Positions 53,848 to 63,749 of a stretch of 64,000 nt of DNA are shown here, piece by piece; the stretch's first letter is position 1, and the number at the start of each line of letters is the position of its first letter. The stretch is from positions 1,922,001 to 1,986,000 of the forward strand of contig NZ_CP099490.1 in NCBI RefSeq assembly GCF_023923205.1. Reading direction: 5' to 3'. Source of the stretch: Ornithinimicrobium cryptoxanthini. GTDB taxonomy: Bacteria; Actinomycetota; Actinomycetes; Actinomycetales; Dermatophilaceae. The notes beneath the pieces were generated by a model, which searched no databases, was not told where the DNA came from, and saw nothing but the letters and a program-made list of their open reading frames with translations. Made by a program: the position numbers and the translations under genes.

Positions 53848-54699
53848 ATGATCGACGTGCGCGAGATGCCCGAGCTGAACGACCCGATCGTCATCGCGGC
53901 GTTCGAGGGATGGAATGACGCCGGTGAGGCCGCGACCACGGCCGTCGAGCACCTCGTGCACGCCTGGGACGCCCAGATCGTCGCGGCCCTGGACCCTGAG
54001 GAGTTCTACGACTTCCAGGTCAACCGCCCTCACGTGAGCATCGTCAACGGAGAGCGCCAGCTGACCTGGCCGACCACGAGGATCCTGCTGGCCCGCGACA
54101 CCCCGCTGGGCTGCGACGTGCTCCTGATCCTGGGGATCGAGCCCTCGACCCGATGGCGCACCTATGTCGACGAACTGCTCACCCTGGCCTCCGACAACGG
54201 CGCGACGCTGCTCGTCACGCTCGGGGCACTGTTGGCGGACGTCCCGCACAGCAGGCCCATCCCGGTGTCGGTGACCTCCGAGGACGCCGAGCTGCGCGAG
54301 GTGCATGACGTCGAGCGGAGCAGCTACGAGGGACCCAGCGGCATCGTCGGAGTGCTGATGGACCAGGCCCACCAGCGGGACCTGCCCGGCCTGTCCGTCT
54401 GGGCCGCCGTGCCGCACTACGCCGGTGGTCCTCCGTCCCCGAAGGCGAGCCTGGCACTGGTGAGCCGGCTGGAGGAGCTGCTCGGCTGCGTCGTCGACGA
54501 GGGCGACCTGACCGAGGCGTCCCGGGCCTGGGAGCGTGGTGTCGACGAGCTGGCCGCCTCTGACGACGAGGTCAAGGAGTATGTCGAGGCGCTCGAGCAG
54601 GCGCAGGACACCGTGGACCTGCCGGAGGCCAGTGGCGACGCGATCGCTCGTGAGTTTGAGAAGTATCTGCGCCGACGCGGCGGGCCCGACGCCGGCTGA
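53848..54699 (+). CDS. PAC2 family protein
   Basis: 283 residues with the PAC2 signature IVIAAFEGWNDAGEAATTAVEHL and IEPSTRWRTYVDELL. In archaea and eukaryotes, PAC2 relatives are proteasome assembly chaperones; in actinobacteria the function is unknown, although genes near the Pup region are suggestive. GGAGG lies upstream of ATG 53848. Confidence 0.92.
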   Translation: MIDVREMPELNDPIVIAAFEGWNDAGEAATTAVEHLVHAWDAQIVAALDPEEFYDFQVNRPHVSIVNGERQLTWPTTRILLARDTPLGCDVLLILGIEPSTRWRTYVDELLTLASDNGATLLVTLGALLADVPHSRPIPVSVTSEDAELREVHDVERSSYEGPSGIVGVLMDQAHQRDLPGLSVWAAVPHYAGGPPSPKASLALVSRLEELLGCVVDEGDLTEASRAWERGVDELAASDDEVKEYVEALEQAQDTVDLPEASGDAIAREFEKYLRRRGGPDAG

Positions 54700-54726
54700 C
54701 TCACGCCACTGACGCAAGCCGCTGGC

Positions 54727-55992
54727 TCAGAGGCGCACGCCGAGCAACGCGTCCACCGCGGCGGCGAGCGCGGCCCGGTCCCCGGGCGCCCCGACCCGGA
54801 CCCACTCGTCCACGGCCAGCAGCGCAGCAGGTGAGTCCAGGTCGGCGGCCAGCGCGGTCCGGATCTCCGCCACGACGGGTGACTCCTGTGCCTCCATCCC
54901 CGTGGCAGCCGCGGACACCGCCGACCGCCAGTTGGCGAGCCGCTCGACCGCGGTCTGCAGGATCTCGTCCGTCCAGTCCCACGGGGTGCCGTAGTGCTTG
55001 CTCAGCAGGGCCAGCCGGATCGCCATCGGGTCGACCCCGCCGCGACGCAGCGCGGACACCAGCACCAGGTTGCCCTTGGACTTGCTCATCTTCTCGCCGT
55101 CCAGCCCGACCATCGCCTGGTGGACATAGACCGACGCGAAACGCTCCCCGGTGAGCGCCCGAGCCTGCACGGCGCTCATCTCGTGGTGCGGGAAGATCAG
55201 GTCGGTGCCGCCGCCCTGCATGACAAACGTGGGGCCCAGATAGCGCAGCGCGATGGTCGTGCACTCGATGTGCCACCCCGGCCGACCGGGGCCGAGATCG
55301 TCTCCGTCCCAGTGCGGTTCGCCCGCGCGGTGGCCGCGCCACAGCAGCGGGTCGAGCCGGTCGCGCTTGCCGGGCCGGTCGGGGTCCCCGCCCCGCTCGC
55401 CGAAGACCTCCATCATCTGGTCGCGGCTCCAGCCCGACACCTCGGGGAACGTCGGTTGGGTGGCCAGGTCCAGGTAGTAGTCGTGTCCGACAGCGTCGGT
55501 CCCGGCATCGCCACCGGCTGCCTCATCCACGGGCAGGGCGTATGCCGTGCCGTCGGCAAGCAGCTGCCGCACCGCGGTCACATCGTCAGGGATCCCCTCG
55601 ACCGCCCCCACGTAGTGCTGCGGCGCGATCACGTTGAGCGCCTCCATGTCCTCGTGGAAGAGGGCGATCTGGTCGGCGGCCAGATCCTGCCAGGCCAACC
55701 CGTCACGCTCGGCACGCTCCAGGAGCGGCTCGTCCACGTCGGTGACGTTCTGCACATAGGTCACGTCCAGGCCGGCGTCGCGCCACACCCGGACCACGAG
55801 GTCGAAAGTCACATAGGTGGCGGCGTGCCCCATGTGGGTGGCGTCATAGGGCGTGATCCCACAGACATAGAGCCCGGCTCTGCCCGAGGCCGGGTGCACC
55901 ACCTGCGCCAAGCCGGTGGCGGTGTCGTGGACCGTGAGGGGGCCACCTTGTCCGGGGGCGTCAGGCACTGGTGCAGTTGTCCACGTCTTCAC
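54727..55992 (-). CDS. mshC: Cysteine:GlcN-Ins ligase MshC (mycothiol synthesis)
   Basis: 421 residues of class I cysteinyl-tRNA-synthetase type without the anticodon domain, as in MshC. C44 in [10 protein letters not shown], the HIGH-like THMGH (52-56), and KMSKS (301-305). It attaches Cys to GlcN-inositol in mycothiol synthesis. GTG 55992 is chosen for family length, with TAGGCT 8 nt upstream. A longer open frame upstream overlaps the next gene without coding support. Confidence 0.96.
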   Translation of the reverse strand: MKTWTTAPVPDAPGQGGPLTVHDTATGLAQVVHPASGRAGLYVCGITPYDATHMGHAATYVTFDLVVRVWRDAGLDVTYVQNVTDVDEPLLERAERDGLAWQDLAADQIALFHEDMEALNVIAPQHYVGAVEGIPDDVTAVRQLLADGTAYALPVDEAAGGDAGTDAVGHDYYLDLATQPTFPEVSGWSRDQMMEVFGERGGDPDRPGKRDRLDPLLWRGHRAGEPHWDGDDLGPGRPGWHIECTTIALRYLGPTFVMQGGGTDLIFPHHEMSAVQARALTGERFASVYVHQAMVGLDGEKMSKSKGNLVLVSALRRGGVDPMAIRLALLSKHYGTPWDWTDEILQTAVERLANWRSAVSAAATGMEAQESPVVAEIRTALAADLDSPAALLAVDEWVRVGAPGDRAALAAAVDALLGVRL

Positions 55993-56053
55993 GGTTCGTG
56001 AGCCTAACGCCAGTGCCGTGACAGGTTGACCAGTGGGGCCGAGCCGGGCAGGC

Positions 56054-56896
56054 TCACCAGAGCGGCCACGGCAGCGGGTAGCGCCCCGTCGGCAGAGCAG
56101 GGAAGACCGGGTCGGCCAGCAGCTGATCGACCCGTGCGCGCAGTGCGACCAGCTCTGCGGCGCTGACCAGTCCGCCCGTGTCATCGCCGGGGAGGTCACC
56201 AACGGGCTCCGTAAGACGGGTGGCGAGCCCGGCGCCCGCCGCCAGCTCGACCCGCAGCCGTCCTAGCCGCGCCAGGTCCTCCTCAGGCAGCGGCTGCCCG
56301 GCCCAGCCCCACAGGACCGTGCGCAGCTTGTCATCGAGGTGCAGCGTCAGCCCGTGGTCGAAGCCCCAGAGGTGACCGTCGGCGTCACGGACCAGGTGGG
56401 CACCCTTGCGGTCGGCGTTGTTGAGCACCACGTCCAGCACCGCCAGAGATGCCAGGTCGGCCGTGTCGGCGTGGCACACGGTCACGGGCGAGCCGTCCGC
56501 CGCCTCGCCCTGCACCAGCGGCAGCCAGCCGTCAGGGACCGCGCCGTCGGGGAAGGCCTCGAGCAGTCCGGCACCGGGGCCCCAGCCGGTGGACTCCCAG
56601 TCGATCCACCGCTGCACCGAACCCGGGCCCAGCGGGCCGTCCCGCAGCACGGTCTGCGGGATCAGGTCCCAGCCGCCGACCGAGCTGATCAGATAGGCCG
56701 CCACCTCTCGCCGGCCAAGGGTGCGAGCGGGGAAGTCGCGCAGGGGTGCCTCCCCGCGGATCGGCTTGTAGAGCGCGCGCTCCCCCGTCGGCTCCCCTGC
56801 CGCGTCGGTGAGCAGCACCCGTGCGGTGAGGTTCGACGCGTCGGTCAGGACCCCCTCCACCTGCAGCTCTGCCGTGGTCAGGGTGCGCCCGCTCAC
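56054..56896 (-). CDS. SCO1664 family kinase-like protein
   Basis: 280 residues with a phosphatidylinositol-3/4-kinase-like fold: [55 protein letters not shown] and [10 protein letters not shown] (catalytic-type HxD/N and DxG variants). Its substrate is unknown. It is 25 nt after DUF3090 and part of a mshC-linked actinobacterial cluster. GTG 56896 with GGGGG upstream. Confidence 0.88.
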   Translation of the reverse strand: MSGRTLTTAELQVEGVLTDASNLTARVLLTDAAGEPTGERALYKPIRGEAPLRDFPARTLGRREVAAYLISSVGGWDLIPQTVLRDGPLGPGSVQRWIDWESTGWGPGAGLLEAFPDGAVPDGWLPLVQGEAADGSPVTVCHADTADLASLAVLDVVLNNADRKGAHLVRDADGHLWGFDHGLTLHLDDKLRTVLWGWAGQPLPEEDLARLGRLRVELAAGAGLATRLTEPVGDLPGDDTGGLVSAAELVALRARVDQLLADPVFPALPTGRYPLPWPLW

Positions 56897-56921
56897 GCCA
56901 CCCCCGCGTCGCTCGCGCGGG

Positions 56922-57461
56922 TCACCGGCGATAGCCGTTGGCCCGTGGGCAGATGTGACCCTCCGGGTCGAGCGGCCCCCCGCAGAACGGGCAGTTGGGC
57001 CGGCCGCCCTCGACCGCCGACGCGCAGCGCTCGGCAAACGCGCGCGCCATCGCTGGGGTGAGGACCACGCGGATGCTCTCGAGCAGGGCCATCTCCTCCT
57101 CGCTGGCGACCTCGTCATCCTCCTCGGGCACCGCTGACTCGTGTGCCTCGATGATGACCCGTCGCCGGGCGGGCTCCCAGGCCAGGCTGAGACTCTGCAC
57201 GCGGAAGTCGTCCTCGATCGGCGTGTCCAGCGGGGCGTTGTCAATCAGGCCGGCCGTCGCCTCGGGCGCTCCCTCGGCCCCCGCGATCTGGTCCAGCAGG
57301 TCTGCCACGCGCTCGCCGAGGACCTTGACCTGCTCCTTCTCCAACGAGACCGTCGAGCGCCGCCCATGGGCGGAGGCCTGGAGGAAGAAGGTCCGTTGGC
57401 CAGGGGGCCCCACCGAGGCGGCGATGAACCGCTCGGGTGGGTCGAACTCGTGCAGTGGCAT
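56922..57461 (-). CDS. DUF3090 family protein
   Basis: 179 residues. Starts MPLHEFDPPERFIAASVGPPG, which is typical of DUF3090, and ends with a zinc-ribbon-like CPFCGGPLDPEGHICPR. Function unknown; it is regularly next to the SCO1664 gene. TAGGGT lies 7 nt before ATG 57461 and includes the stop codon of the upstream phosphatase gene. Confidence 0.9.
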   Translation of the reverse strand: MPLHEFDPPERFIAASVGPPGQRTFFLQASAHGRRSTVSLEKEQVKVLGERVADLLDQIAGAEGAPEATAGLIDNAPLDTPIEDDFRVQSLSLAWEPARRRVIIEAHESAVPEEDDEVASEEEMALLESIRVVLTPAMARAFAERCASAVEGGRPNCPFCGGPLDPEGHICPRANGYRR

Positions 57462-57471
57462 GAGATCGACC

Positions 57472-58203
57472 CTAATCGCTTCCGGCGCCACCGCCCACGG
57501 CCGCATCGCCGTCTGCGCCTGGGGCGGCCTTCGTCAGCGACCGGGACAGACCGGTCAGGTCGATGTCGTCGGACCCGGTGTCGTTGACGCGGAGCACGAA
57601 CGGATGGGTGGGCGCGTGCCGCACGATCGAGACGGAGGCTGGGTCGATCACGATGCGCTGGAAGCGGTCGAGCGGGCTCCCCAGCGCCGCTCCGACCAGC
57701 GCCTTGATGACGTCACCGTGGCTGACTGCGGCCCACACCGCACCCGGGCCGTGCTCCTCCTCGATCCGGGCGTCCCACCTGCTGATCGCGGCAGTCGCGC
57801 GATCGAGCATCTCGGCGATGGACTCGGACCGGAAGTCGTCGTGCGGGGGGAAGCGCACCGAGCTCGGCCGCTCCTGGACGTCGCGCCACAGCGGCTCCTG
57901 GGCCAGCTCGCTGAGGGGGCGACCGGTCCAGGCGCCGTAGTGGCACTCCCCGAGCTGTTCATCCGTATGCCGTGCTGGCGGCTCGCCCTGCTGCTCCCCG
58001 GCGATCGCGTCGGCGGTCTGGACGCAACGTTGCAGGGGGCTGCTCACCACGGCCACCAGTGGGGTGGGGGCAAGGCGCCGACCGACCCGCCCGACCTGCT
58101 CGCTGCCGCGCTCGTCCAGGCCCACGCCCGGCGTCCAGCCCGCCAGGACGCCGTCCACGTTCGCGGCGGTGCGGCCGTGCCGCACCAGCACGAGGATCGC
58201 CAT
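57472..58203 (-). CDS. Histidine phosphatase family protein (MSMEG_4193 type)
   Basis: 243 residues with LVRHGRTAANVDG (catalytic RHG), CHYGAWTGRP and the later SHGDVIKAL. It acts on a phosphorylated small molecule. It starts 1 nt overlapping the LLM gene stop (TGATG). The C-terminal tail is disordered. Confidence 0.92.
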   Translation of the reverse strand: MAILVLVRHGRTAANVDGVLAGWTPGVGLDERGSEQVGRVGRRLAPTPLVAVVSSPLQRCVQTADAIAGEQQGEPPARHTDEQLGECHYGAWTGRPLSELAQEPLWRDVQERPSSVRFPPHDDFRSESIAEMLDRATAAISRWDARIEEEHGPGAVWAAVSHGDVIKALVGAALGSPLDRFQRIVIDPASVSIVRHAPTHPFVLRVNDTGSDDIDLTGLSRSLTKAAPGADGDAAVGGGAGSD

Positions 58204-59249
58204 CAGAGCAGCCCGGCCTGCTCAGCTGCAGCCACACCCGTCTCCAGCGCGCCGACCCGTTCCTCCAGCGTGTCGCCATAGGGCGCGAAGGTGACGGTCG
58301 TGACTCCCGCATCCGCATAACGCTGGAGGCGCTCGGCGAGCCGTCCCTGCGGGCCCAGGAGGCTGGTGTCGTCGATGAACTGCTGCGGGACAGCCGCTGC
58401 GGCGTCGCGGTGGCGGCCGGCCAGATAGAGGTCCTGCACCTGCGCGGCAGCCTCCGCATAGCCCATCCGCACGGCCAGTGCGTTGTAGAAGTTCTGGGTG
58501 CGCGAGCCCATGCCCCCGACATAGAGGGAGGCATAGCCGCGGACCGCGTCGGCCGCGGCCGAGACATCGTCATTGACACTGAGCGGCACCGTGGCGTCCA
58601 CCGCGAAGGCCCGCTCCGGCTCGGCCGAACGGGAGCGCCCGTCCTCGATCTGAGCCATCTGCTCACCGGCGAGGTCGGGGTTGAAGAAGATCGCCAACCA
58701 CCCGTCGGCGATCTCGCCGGTCAGTTCCAGGTTCTTGGGCCCGACCGCGGCGAGATAGATCGGCACCTGGTGCTCCGAGGGGGCCGCCGAGCTGCGCAGC
58801 GCCTTGCCCGGACCGTCGGGCAGCGGCAGCTCGAAGTGGTTGCCGTGGAACTCCACCCGCTGCCGGGCCAGCGCCATCCGGACGATCTCGACATACTCCC
58901 TGGTGCGTTCTAGGGGCTTGGCGAAGCGCACTCCGTGCCAGCCCTCCGAGACCTGGGGGCCACTGACGCCCAGGCCAAGGTCGAACCGGCCGTTTGACAA
59001 CGAGCTGAGCCCGGCGGCGGTCATCGCGGTCATCGCCGGGGTGCGGCCGGGGATCTGCAGCACCCCTGCTCCCAGCCGGATGCGCGAGGTCTGCGCCCCG
59101 ATCCACGACAGGACCGTCACGGCGTCGACGCCGTAGGCCTCCGAGGCCCACACCACGTGGACACCCAGCTCCTCAGCGCGGCGCACCAGCGCCAGGTGGT
59201 CCTGGTCCTGGCCGATCCCCCACCAGCCACAGCTCAGCCCAAGACGCAC
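58203..59249 (-). CDS. LLM class F420-dependent oxidoreductase
   Basis: 348 residues with a luciferase-like barrel: MRLGLSCGWWG, WASEAYGVDAVTVLSWIGAQT, RLGAGVLQIPGRTPAMTAMTAAGL, FDLGLGVSGPQVSEGWHGV. It probably uses coenzyme F420; the substrate is unknown. The adjacent genes (phosphatase, DUF3090, SCO1664) occur with it in actinobacteria. Confidence 0.93.
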   Translation of the reverse strand: MRLGLSCGWWGIGQDQDHLALVRRAEELGVHVVWASEAYGVDAVTVLSWIGAQTSRIRLGAGVLQIPGRTPAMTAMTAAGLSSLSNGRFDLGLGVSGPQVSEGWHGVRFAKPLERTREYVEIVRMALARQRVEFHGNHFELPLPDGPGKALRSSAAPSEHQVPIYLAAVGPKNLELTGEIADGWLAIFFNPDLAGEQMAQIEDGRSRSAEPERAFAVDATVPLSVNDDVSAAADAVRGYASLYVGGMGSRTQNFYNALAVRMGYAEAAAQVQDLYLAGRHRDAAAAVPQQFIDDTSLLGPQGRLAERLQRYADAGVTTVTFAPYGDTLEERVGALETGVAAAEQAGLL

Positions 59250-59252
59250 CGC

Positions 59253-59654
59253 TCAGCCCCGTCCGCCGCCATCGGAGTCGTCATCACCGTCGTCGTCGCC
59301 GTCAGCTTCATCGTCGTCGTCACCGTCGAGGTCGTAGTCCTCGTCATCGAGCCCGACATAGCCGCCGCTGCGTGTCCCCTCGGCGATGTCGTCGTCCAGG
59401 TCGTCATCATCGTCGTCGTCGAGCAGGTCGTCATCGGCGACCTCCTCGTCCTCCTCGGAGTAGACGTCGAGCGGTGTGACCTCGCCGTAGGCATCCAGCA
59501 GTGCGTCGTCATAGGCGACAAAGGCGTCGGCGACCTTGTTGTAGGCCGTGATGACAGCAGGGTCGTCCTCCCCCCGGCGGACAGCCGACAGTTCGAGATG
59601 GGTCTCGAGCGCGGCGATGAAGGTGGACAGCGCAGCGCGCGGGTCAGACGTCAT
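59253..59654 (-). CDS. Acidic protein with Asp-rich tail
   Basis: 133 residues. The N-terminal 65 residues form a helical region (ALSTFIAALETHLELSAV, VADAFVAYDDALLDAYGE). The remaining 68 are mostly Asp with Gly and Glu, giving an extreme negative charge. In actinobacterial genomes such genes are annotated as a hypothetical or primosomal protein. TACGGT lies 6 nt before ATG 59654. It is 3 nt before the LLM gene. Confidence 0.75.
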   Translation of the reverse strand: MTSDPRAALSTFIAALETHLELSAVRRGEDDPAVITAYNKVADAFVAYDDALLDAYGEVTPLDVYSEEDEEVADDDLLDDDDDDDLDDDIAEGTRSGGYVGLDDEDYDLDGDDDDEADGDDDGDDDSDGGGRG

Positions 59655-59811
59655 GGTGTGACCGTAGCGAATTTCGGCCGGTCGCGCGCCCAGATTGACC
59701 CGGCGGTGGTGCCCGCTCCGCCCCCACGGCACCCGTGCGGGCGCGTTCCTCGTGCGGCGCGCCGGTCGCCGCAGTTGATTTCTGGCGCCAGCGTGCGCAG
59801 TATCTGTCTCA

Positions 59812-59997
59812 ATGGCCGACTACGAGTACCTCATGCTGAGCTTCAGCCGCGGCCAGTCGCGTGCCGAGGTGCGCCAGTCCCTGGCCGAGCACGCGGAATA
59901 CGGCCACTGGGACCTGCTGCGGGTCAGCCTCTATGTCGGTGGGGTCCGCAAGGTGGTCCTGCGCCGCCGGATCATCCGGGTCCAGCGCACGGCCTGA
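59812..59997 (+). CDS. DUF5703 family small protein
   Basis: 61 residues starting MADYEYLMLSFSRGQSRAEVRQSLAEHAEYGHWDLLRVSLYVGGVRKVVLRRRI in outline, matching the actinobacterial DUF5703 family. Function unknown. Alone, between divergent units. Confidence 0.85.
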   Translation: MADYEYLMLSFSRGQSRAEVRQSLAEHAEYGHWDLLRVSLYVGGVRKVVLRRRIIRVQRTA

Positions 59998-60035
59998 CTG
60001 CGTCGGTATGCCGCGACGCCGGTCTCCCTGCACCC

Positions 60036-61373
60036 TCAGCAGTCGTCGATCAACCGCTGCAGCACCCGGGTGCCGAAGGTCAGCGCGTCCACCGGGACGC
60101 GCTCGTCGATGCCGTGGAACATCCCGACGAAGTCCAGGTCCGGGGGCAGCATCAGGGGCGCGAAGCCGTAGCCGGTGATGCCCAGCCGGGAGAGGTGCTT
60201 GTTGTCCGTGCCCCCCGAGAGGCAGTAGGGCAGCACATGCGCCCCCGGGTCCTCCTTGAGCAGAGCCCGCTTCATCGACTCGACCAGCTCGCCGCTGGTG
60301 GGCGATTCCAGAGCGATGTCCTTGTGCAGGATCTCGACCTCGACGTGCTCGCCGGCCAGCTCGCGGATGGTGTCGAGCAGCTCGTCCTCATGACCGGGCA
60401 GGAAGCGGCAGTCCAGCGACGCGGAGGCCGTCTGCGGGATGACGTTGTGCTTGTAGCCGGAGTCCAGCATCGTGAAGTTGGAGGTGTCGCGCAGTGTGCC
60501 CTCCACGAAGCCGCGGGCACCCCCGAGACGGGCCAGGATCGACTCGGCGTCCTCGTCGTCCCAGGTCGCGCCGGTGATGCCGGCGATCCCGTCGAAGAGC
60601 TCACGGACCGAGGCGATGTAGGTGCGGGGCCAGGGGTGGGCGCTGATCCGGTTGATGGCGCCTGCCAGCCGGACCAGGGCGTTCTCGTCGTTGGGGACCG
60701 ACCCGTGGCCCGCGCGGCCGTGCCCGTGCAGCCGGATCCAGGCGATGCCCTTCTCGGCCGTCTGCAGCAGATAGGCCCGCTCCGGAGCACCAGTTGCCTT
60801 GCCGTCCAGCGTGATCGAGAAGCCGCCGACCTCACTGATGGCGTCGGTGCACCCCTCGAACCACTCCGGGTGCTTCTCGACCACGTGGCCGGCGCCCTTG
60901 AGTCCGCCGGCCTCCTCATCGGCGAAGAAGGCCCAGATGATGTCGCGCGGCGGCTGCTGCCCGGTGCGTGCCAGGTGCCGCACGTTGGCGAGCAGCATCG
61001 CGTCCATGTCCTTCATGTCGACCGCGCCCCGTCCCCAGATGCAGCCGTCCTTCTCCTCCGCGGCAAACGGGTCGACCTGCCAGTCCTCCGCGGCCGCCGG
61101 GACCACGTCCAGGTGACCGTGCAGCACCAGACCAGGGCGGCTGGAGTCACGCCCAGGGGTGCGCACCACCACGCTGGCCCGCCCCGGCTCGGACTCGGTC
61201 AGCTGCGGGTCCAGGCCCACCTCGGTCAGCTTCTCCATGACGTATTCCGCAGCTGCACGCTCCCCCGGCCCGCTGCCGTCGCCATAGTTGCTGGTGTCGA
61301 TCCGGATCAGGTCCTTGCAGATCTGGACGACCTCGTCCTGGGCCGACGGGACGGTGGTGGCATCGATGCTCAT
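60036..61373 (-). CDS. M20/M28 family zinc peptidase
   Basis: 445 residues. GLVLHGHLDVVPA (first zinc ligands), GAVDMKDMDAMLLANV, FADEEAGG and the late GGTDNKHLS with metal ligands define an M20 dipeptidase/deacylase (ArgE/DapE/ACY1 family). Cytosolic, no signal peptide. TAGCCT lies 7 nt before ATG 61373. The longer upstream frame has no coding support. Confidence 0.94.
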   Translation of the reverse strand: MSIDATTVPSAQDEVVQICKDLIRIDTSNYGDGSGPGERAAAEYVMEKLTEVGLDPQLTESEPGRASVVVRTPGRDSSRPGLVLHGHLDVVPAAAEDWQVDPFAAEEKDGCIWGRGAVDMKDMDAMLLANVRHLARTGQQPPRDIIWAFFADEEAGGLKGAGHVVEKHPEWFEGCTDAISEVGGFSITLDGKATGAPERAYLLQTAEKGIAWIRLHGHGRAGHGSVPNDENALVRLAGAINRISAHPWPRTYIASVRELFDGIAGITGATWDDEDAESILARLGGARGFVEGTLRDTSNFTMLDSGYKHNVIPQTASASLDCRFLPGHEDELLDTIRELAGEHVEVEILHKDIALESPTSGELVESMKRALLKEDPGAHVLPYCLSGGTDNKHLSRLGITGYGFAPLMLPPDLDFVGMFHGIDERVPVDALTFGTRVLQRLIDDC

Positions 61374-61520
61374 GACGATCAGGCTAACCCCGAGGTATGA
61401 CGAGGGGCCAGGCCCCCTGCCCCTCGCCATACGGCATCTCAGGTGGCCATCGTGCTGTTCGGCGTCGGCGGGCTCTTCGCCGCAGACTATGGGAACACGG
61501 GTCAGGAACGAGGTGACGAC

Positions 61521-62366
61521 ATGACAGACCAGCCCGCCAGACAGGCCGACGTCCCTGCCAGGGGCGTCGAGGGTGAGCTGCACCGGGATCGCCAGCTTGG
61601 TGGTCGCGACCTCACCCACTGGGCAACGCCCCCGGGACGGTGGCTCGCCGGGCTGGTGGAGCGGGTGGGTGTGGCCCTTGGTGCCCGACAGACCCTCGTG
61701 CTGATCCTGGCCGTCGGGGCCACGGTGGCCGCCACCATGTCCTGGCTCGCGTCGGAGACCTATGAGGCAGTCACTGAGTCCGAGGGAGTGGCGTTGTGGG
61801 ACCAGCCGCTGCTGGACACCATGCTCACGCTCCGGTCGCCAGGGCTGGACACCTTCGTCACCGGCTTCACCAATGTCGGTGGGGTGATCGGCATGCCCGT
61901 GCTGGCGCTGAGCCTCACGGCGTTCCTCACGGTGCGACGACAGTCGTGGACGCCGGTGCTCCTGGTCGCTGCTGCGGCCACCGGCTCATTGCTGATGACC
62001 ATCGTCGGCAAGAACCTCATCGGCCGCAGCCGGCCGCCGCTGAGCAGCGCGGTGCCTCCCTTCGAGCACACCGCCTCCTTCCCCTCCGGGCACTCCCTCA
62101 ACGCCCTGGTCGTCGCCGGGGTGATCGCCTATCTCGTCGTGCTGCGCCAGAAGTCTGCTCGGGCCCGGGTCCTTACCGTCTCCGTGGCCGCTCTCTTCGC
62201 GTTCGCGATGGGGATGAGCCGGGTCTTCCTGGGCCACCACTGGTTCACCGACGTGCTCGCCGCCTGGGTGCTCGGGCTGGGTTGGCTCACGGTCGTCATC
62301 ACCGCCCACCGTCTCTATCTCACGACCCGACTACGCACCCGCGAGACGATCGTGGACGCGTCATAG
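61521..62366 (+). CDS. PAP2 family membrane phosphatase
   Basis: 281 residues with six membrane helices. The three PAP2 motifs are present: KNLIGRSRPP, PSGHSLN and SRVFLGHHWFTD. It would dephosphorylate a lipid phosphate (for example phosphatidic acid or undecaprenyl pyrophosphate). GAGGTGA precedes ATG 61521. Confidence 0.95.
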   Translation: MTDQPARQADVPARGVEGELHRDRQLGGRDLTHWATPPGRWLAGLVERVGVALGARQTLVLILAVGATVAATMSWLASETYEAVTESEGVALWDQPLLDTMLTLRSPGLDTFVTGFTNVGGVIGMPVLALSLTAFLTVRRQSWTPVLLVAAAATGSLLMTIVGKNLIGRSRPPLSSAVPPFEHTASFPSGHSLNALVVAGVIAYLVVLRQKSARARVLTVSVAALFAFAMGMSRVFLGHHWFTDVLAAWVLGLGWLTVVITAHRLYLTTRLRTRETIVDAS

Positions 62367-62495
62367 CGGCCGACGTCATTCCCCAGGATGAGACGGCGGC
62401 CGACTTGCGGACGATGACAGCGCTCGGCGGATCTGGTTCAGTCGTTCGTGGGGGTCCGGAAACCAGTTCCGGCCACGACACAGGAGCGCAGACAG

Positions 62496-62963
62496 ATGAC
62501 GATCGACGCCATGCAGACGACCATGACCGAGCAGGAGCGGATGGAGCTCGTGGACCGACACGCCTCGGCCGAGATGGTCCAGGACTGGGACGGCACGTGG
62601 GACACCCTCGACCCGGAGGGCTCCTACGACTACTTCCCGCTGGGCATCCGGATCTCTGGCCGCGAGGCGATGCAGGAGCACTGGCGCCGGCTCTTCGGCA
62701 ACCCGGCGCTGAAGGACATCGCCGACACCGTCCTCACGCGCTGGAGCCGGGAGGAGGACGTCGTCCTGGTGACCCAAGCGCCGGTGAGCATGCCCGACGG
62801 CACCGTGCGCTACTCCGTGAGCACGGCGCTGTTCAGCTTCCGCGGCGACAAGGTCTTCCGCGAGAGCGTCTTCGCCGACGACCTGCTCCAGCCGCTGCTG
62901 GAGCAGATGTTTGACGAGGAGTTCATGCAGCTGCCTGGGGTCAGCCGACTCAGCCAGTTCTGA
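62496..62963 (+). CDS. SnoaL-like/NTF2 family protein
   Basis: 155 residues with a predicted cone-shaped NTF2/SnoaL-like fold (LVDRHASAEMVQDWDGTWDTL, LFGNPALKDIADTV, FSFRGDKVFRESVFADD). It may be a polyketide-type cyclase or an unknown-function member. AGGAG precedes ATG 62496. No linked pathway genes. Confidence 0.85.
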   Translation: MTIDAMQTTMTEQERMELVDRHASAEMVQDWDGTWDTLDPEGSYDYFPLGIRISGREAMQEHWRRLFGNPALKDIADTVLTRWSREEDVVLVTQAPVSMPDGTVRYSVSTALFSFRGDKVFRESVFADDLLQPLLEQMFDEEFMQLPGVSRLSQF

Positions 62964-63046
62964 GCATCGCTGACGCGAGGACGCAGCGCTCCCCAGTCGT
63001 CACGGCAAGGATGCCCGGGCGTAGTCACTTCGTTGGGGACTGTCGG

Positions 63047-63745
63047 CTACGGGTGCATCACTGGCTCGTTGAACGGGTACGGGAAGAACCCGACGTGGCC
63101 GTAGAACAGCGTGAGGCCGAGGAAGATCCACATCATTCCAAAGAACCACGTGAACACAGTAAACGCGCGCCCCGCCAGCCTGTTCGTCAACGCGAACGGG
63201 GAGAGCAGAGCAGCGATGCCGGTGCCGACATACATAGCGAAGACCGTGAGCGGCTCGATCATCGAGCCGGATAGAAGGCGGGCGATCGGCTCGACATCCG
63301 GCGGGCGCCATTGGCCGAAGTGCAGACCGGCGATGCCGAACATGATCAGTCCAAATCCCCCGACGGCCGCGACGTAGAGGAGCGGACGCAGCGTCGCGAC
63401 GAGATCCAGAGGGCGCAGACCCTGGTCTGCCTTTTCTTCCGCACGGATGATGGCGATTCCCGCGATCAGGGTGAGCAGCCCGTAGAACGCGGCTGGTTCG
63501 CCAAATGTGACGTTATCAACGGCGCAGCAGAACGTATCCTCGATCTGCTCGAGGGGCCACGTCAGTGTCATGTGCATGCCCGTGACGCCCAGGAATGCCC
63601 CGAGGAAGACGAACGCCCACCCGAATCCGGAGATCGGCCGACCATGGGGGGTCGCAGCGGAGCGCACGAAGAGTGGGATCAGGATCATGATGATGCCCAC
63701 GACCAGACCCATCGTGGTGTTGTAGGTGATGCCTTGCAACAACAT
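63047..63745 (-). CDS. DUF981 family membrane protein
   Basis: 232 residues with about six membrane helices and the TFGEPAAFYGLL and WFFGMMWIFLGLTLFYGHVGF segments typical of DUF981. Function unknown. The base composition is nearer 55% GC, lower than the rest of the window. It follows the next gene by 4 nt and is probably co-transcribed. Confidence 0.85.
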   Translation of the reverse strand: MLLQGITYNTTMGLVVGIIMILIPLFVRSAATPHGRPISGFGWAFVFLGAFLGVTGMHMTLTWPLEQIEDTFCCAVDNVTFGEPAAFYGLLTLIAGIAIIRAEEKADQGLRPLDLVATLRPLLYVAAVGGFGLIMFGIAGLHFGQWRPPDVEPIARLLSGSMIEPLTVFAMYVGTGIAALLSPFALTNRLAGRAFTVFTWFFGMMWIFLGLTLFYGHVGFFPYPFNEPVMHP

Positions 63746-63749
63746 GGCC

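Noticed and set aside
59157..61400. Long open frame on the plus strand over M20 and other genes
   Set aside because: Antisense to the M20 peptidase, LLM and acidic protein genes, and covers the real DUF5703 in another frame.
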